NCBI GenBank assembly: GCA_034434235.1
Contig: DAOTZV010000245.1
Coordinates: 1 to 7,781, forward strand
Direction: 5' to 3'
Length of the DNA stretch: 7,781 nucleotides
DNA from: CAKZKT01 sp034434235
GTDB lineage: Bacteria > Chloroflexota > Anaerolineae > CG2-30-64-16
The position numbers and the translations under genes are program-made. The notes beneath the pieces were generated by a model. That model was given only the letters and a program-made list of their open reading frames with translations. It ran no database searches and was not told the DNA's origin. Positions 5,349 to 7,781 of this stretch are shown here, in pieces (within the stretch, counting starts at the first letter, position 1; each line of letters opens with the position of its first letter).

Positions 5349-6669
5349 CTTGCGCTTCCGCCTCCTGGCCGGCATCACGCTGGTCGTGATCGTTGCCGTC
5401 GGGGTCACGGCGCTGGTGGCCAGCCAGCGCACGGCCGGCGAGTTCCAGCGCTACGTGGCCGATCGCGGGGACATGCGCTACAGCCGCTTTGCGGGCGTCC
5501 TGATGCGGGCCTACGAACGGGCGCAGCTCTGGGACGACGTGCAGGTCGAGGTGGACCGCCTGGCGCAGATGAGCGGCCAGCGCGTGATCATCGCCGATAC
5601 GCAGGGCCGCATCGTGAGCGATTCGGAGCGCACCCTGGTGGGCCGCACGGTCGGGGCCGAATGGCAACCCTCGGCCATGCTCGTCGCGCGCGGCCGGCCG
5701 GTCGGCTTCCTCTATATTGATCCGGCGACCGGCCCGTCGGCCGCCGACGTGGCTTTCGTCTCGGCGATCAACCGCTCGGTGTTGCTGGGCGCGGTCATCG
5801 CGGGCCTGGCCGCCGTGCTGGTGACGTTGGCCCTCTCGATGCGCATCCTGCGGCCGATCGAACGCCTGACGCGGGCGGCCGAGCGCATGGAGCAGGGCGA
5901 TCTCACCGTGCGCGTGCCCGTGGATTCGCCGGACGAGATCGGCCACCTGGCCCGCGCGTTCAACGCCATGGCCGATAGCCTGGCGCAACAAGAGCAGCTT
6001 CGCCGCAACATGGTGAGCGACGTGGCGCACGAGCTGCGCACGCCCCTCACCAACCTGCGCGGCTATCTGGAGGCGGCCCGCGACGGCCTGTTGACGCCCG
6101 ACGCCGACCTGGTGGCCAACCTGTACGAAGAAACGATGCTCCTCAGCCGGCTGGTGGCCGATCTGCAAGAGCTGGCCCAGGCCGAAGCCGGCCAGCTCAA
6201 GCTGGTCCGCCAGCCGGCCGACCTGGCGACGATCGTCCAGCAGGCGGCAGCGATCCTGCGGCCCCAGGCCGAGGCGAAGGAGCTGAACCTGAGCGTCGAG
6301 TTGCCTGCCGACCTGCCCGCCGTCGAGGTGGATCCGGAGCGCATCGGCCAGGTGTTGCGCAACCTGCTGAACAACGCGATTGCCCACACGCCCGCGGGCG
6401 GCCAGATCCGGATCACGGCCCGCGTCGTCGGCCGGCAGGTAGCCGTATCGGTGCGCGACACCGGCACGGGCATCAGCCCCGAGGACCTGCCCCACGTCTT
6501 CGAGCGCTTCTATCGGGCCGACAAATCGCGCGCCCGCCAGACCGGCGGCGCGGGGCTGGGACTGGCGATCGTCAAACAGCTCGTCCTGGCCCACGGCGGC
6601 CAGGTGTCGGCCGAGAGCGAGCCCGGCCGCGGCTCCACCTTCACCTTCACCATCCCCGTGGCGGCCTGA
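5338..6669 (+). CDS. HAMP-domain sensor histidine kinase, BaeS-like
   Basis: Membrane sensor kinase partnered with the upstream regulator. From the ATG at 5338 it has 444 residues. TM1 is at about 9-29, an extracytoplasmic sensor of about 115 residues follows (containing a VIIADTQGRIVSDSE stretch typical of these kinases), TM2 is at about 147-168, and HAMP spans about 169-222 (ILRPIERL ... DEIGHLARAFNAMADSL). The HisKA H-box SDVAHELRTPLTNLRG carries phospho-acceptor H231. The ATPase domain has the N-box NLLNNAIAHTP (N346), G1 DTGTGI (D374), F-box FERFYRADKSR and G2 GGAGLGLAIVK (about 403-413), so it should be active. GAGGA at 5330-5334 precedes this ATG. An in-frame ATG at 5323 would add five residues but has a poorer site. 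The overlap with the regulator indicates translational coupling. The signal is not identifiable from sequence. Confidence 0.95.
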   Translation: MWHSLRFRLLAGITLVVIVAVGVTALVASQRTAGEFQRYVADRGDMRYSRFAGVLMRAYERAQLWDDVQVEVDRLAQMSGQRVIIADTQGRIVSDSERTLVGRTVGAEWQPSAMLVARGRPVGFLYIDPATGPSAADVAFVSAINRSVLLGAVIAGLAAVLVTLALSMRILRPIERLTRAAERMEQGDLTVRVPVDSPDEIGHLARAFNAMADSLAQQEQLRRNMVSDVAHELRTPLTNLRGYLEAARDGLLTPDADLVANLYEETMLLSRLVADLQELAQAEAGQLKLVRQPADLATIVQQAAAILRPQAEAKELNLSVELPADLPAVEVDPERIGQVLRNLLNNAIAHTPAGGQIRITARVVGRQVAVSVRDTGTGISPEDLPHVFERFYRADKSRARQTGGAGLGLAIVKQLVLAHGGQVSAESEPGRGSTFTFTIPVAA

Positions 6670-6683
6670 ATTTCCCCGGCCGC

Positions 6684-7730
6684 TCAGCGCGTTTCCGTCA
6701 CCTTCTGCAAGCCGCGCGGCCGATCCACGTCCAGGTCGCGCACGTGCGCCAGCGACATGGCGAAGAGCTGCCCCGGCACGATGCCGAGCAGTGGCGAGAG
6801 CCACTCGGGCGCCGTGACGGGCAGGCGGAACGCGGTGCGCGCCTGGGCCAGCAGCTCAGCGTCATCGCTGATCGCGATCACCTCCGCGCCGCGCGAGCGC
6901 ACCGACCCGACGAAGGCGGCCATCTCGGGCAACATGCGGCCCGAAGGCGCGACGACGATGGTCGGGAACGCCTGCTCGATCAGCGCCACCGGGCCGTGCA
7001 TGAAGTCGGCGCTGCTGTACGGCTCGGCCACCACGTAGGTGAGCTCCTTGATCTTGAGCGCGATCTCGAACGCGGTGGCGTAGTTGTAGCCGCGGCCGAT
7101 CACCGCGCAGACGCGCATGTAGCGATAGCGTTCGGCCCGCTGCAAGATCTCGGGGGCTAACGCCAGCGTGGCCTCGACCTGCGCAGGGATGCGATCGAGC
7201 GCGCGGCGCATCTCGTCGTCGGCGGCCAGGGCGGCGCTCAGCAGGGCGATGGCGGCCAGCTCAGCGGTGTACGTCTTGGTGGCGGCCACCGCCTGCTCGA
7301 CCCCGGCATGGAGCGCGATGACGTGATCGGCCGCCCGGCCCAGGTCGGAGTCGGGAAAGTTGGTGATGGCCGCGGTCAGCGCGCCCTGGCGGCGGGCGTC
7401 GGCCACCACCGAGACGATGTCGGGGCTCTTCCCGCTCTGGCTGATGCCGATCACCAGCGCATCTTCGTAGCGCGGGGGCCGGCCATAGACCGTGTGCAGG
7501 CTCGGGGTCGCCAGTCCCACCGTCAGGCCGTTCACCGCGCCGAGCAGGTATTGGGCATACCGGCCGGCGTTGTCGCTGGTGCCGCGGCCGGCGATGACGC
7601 AGTGCGTGATGCGCCGTCGCGCCATGTCGGCGACCAGCCGGCCGATCGCGGCGCGCTCGCGCTCCAGCAGCTCGGCCAGCACGGCCGGCTGTTCGTGGAT
7701 CTCCCGATAAAGATAAGTGTCCTCCAGCAT
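6684..7730 (-). CDS. Two-SIS-domain sugar-phosphate isomerase, GlmS-like / probable NagB-II-type glucosamine-6-phosphate deaminase
   Basis: Cytoplasmic amino-sugar phosphate enzyme of 348 residues, equivalent to the isomerase half of glucosamine-6-phosphate synthase without the N-terminal glutaminase. SIS domain 1 (about 30-165) has GRGTSDNAGRYAQYLL (48-63), SQSGKSPD (97-104) and ATKTYTAEL (150-158). SIS domain 2 (about 195-330) has GRGYNYATAFEIALKIKE and ADFMHGP. E229, H245 and K343 (five residues from the end) match the catalytic Glu488, His504 and Lys603 of E. coli GlmS in context and spacing. Lacking the ammonia-supplying domain, it more likely deaminates glucosamine-6-phosphate or acts on a related ketosamine phosphate (NagB-II, AgaS or FrlB-like) than synthesises it. 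AGGAG lies 2 nt before the ATG at 7730. It converges on the kinase gene with only 14 bp between stops. Family is secure; exact substrate is inferred. Confidence 0.92.
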   Translation of the reverse strand: MLEDTYLYREIHEQPAVLAELLERERAAIGRLVADMARRRITHCVIAGRGTSDNAGRYAQYLLGAVNGLTVGLATPSLHTVYGRPPRYEDALVIGISQSGKSPDIVSVVADARRQGALTAAITNFPDSDLGRAADHVIALHAGVEQAVAATKTYTAELAAIALLSAALAADDEMRRALDRIPAQVEATLALAPEILQRAERYRYMRVCAVIGRGYNYATAFEIALKIKELTYVVAEPYSSADFMHGPVALIEQAFPTIVVAPSGRMLPEMAAFVGSVRSRGAEVIAISDDAELLAQARTAFRLPVTAPEWLSPLLGIVPGQLFAMSLAHVRDLDVDRPRGLQKVTETR

Positions 7731-7751
7731 AGCTCCTCGCAGTTGCCACGT

Positions 7752-7773
7752 AAGGCGAAATTCATTTCGCCTT
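7752..7773. repeat. TTCA-centred 22-bp palindrome upstream of the SIS gene
   Basis: A perfect 10-bp stem (AAGGCGAAAT with ATTTCGCCTT) surrounds a two-base centre, so the middle again reads TTCA. It lies 21 nt upstream of the SIS gene's start and would sit in its leader RNA if transcription begins further upstream. It shares the GGCGA...TTCA...TCGCC core with the palindrome at 2396-2419 but has AT-rich inner pairs and lacks the CCCG flanks. Confidence 0.55.
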
Positions 7774-7781
7774 CCTCTTTA

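Noticed and set aside
5233..6804. 523-codon open frame on the minus strand over the kinase
   Set aside because: Shadow of the kinase: no recognisable motif, and it runs into the end of the isomerase gene in a different frame.
7532..7765. 77-codon minus-strand frame starting inside the 22-bp palindrome upstream of the SIS gene
   Set aside because: Out of frame with the isomerase, which has clear SIS motifs over the same DNA.

Overview
This is a GC-rich, gene-dense bacterial window. Secreted and membrane proteins carry long Thr/Pro/Ala linkers with TPTPT-type tracts, and there is a GlmS-like isomerase. Together these suggest an environmental Chloroflexota (Anaerolineae-like) genome. That assignment rests on composition and linker style only. 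I see no rRNA, tRNA, CRISPR array, transposase or phage gene.

Layout from left to right. (1) Positions 1-204 are non-coding. They hold a leftward promoter for a gene outside the window, with an inverted repeat over its -35 box, and a rightward promoter for the first gene. (2) 205-2379 (+) encodes a membrane acyltransferase-3 protein fused through a long linker to an extracytoplasmic SGNH domain (OafA/OatA type). (3) 2380-2543 is a palindrome-rich gap between convergent genes. It holds three related hairpin units and one longer hairpin. (4) 2544-3632 (-) encodes a separate membrane-anchored SGNH/GDSL hydrolase. (5) 3633-3930 is a divergent intergenic region. It has a consensus TATAAT promoter for the hydrolase and a purine-rich hexamer array in the transcribed leader. 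(6) 3931-4455 (+) encodes a small secreted helical protein. A 20-bp hairpin and an intrinsic terminator follow it. (7) 4644-6669 (+) encodes an OmpR-type response regulator and a HAMP-containing sensor kinase with overlapping reading frames, probably starting from a leaderless promoter. (8) 6684-7730 (-) encodes a stand-alone two-SIS-domain sugar-phosphate isomerase/deaminase that converges on the kinase. It has a further TTCA-centred palindrome upstream.

Functional reading. The two SGNH proteins could form a cell-surface O-acylation/deacylation pair, because each has a membrane anchor, a Thr/Pro linker and a complete-looking catalytic set. The two-component system is a canonical envelope-sensing pair. 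The small secreted protein just upstream could be its target or ligand, but the terminator between them shows it is a separate transcription unit. The SIS protein belongs to amino-sugar metabolism and has no obvious link to its neighbours.

I found no clearly new multi-gene system. The most interesting non-coding signals are the TTCA-centred palindrome family, which shows a compensatory base-pair change, the hexamer-repeat leader of the hydrolase, the 20-bp hairpin with an alternative fold, and the leaderless promoter of the response regulator.
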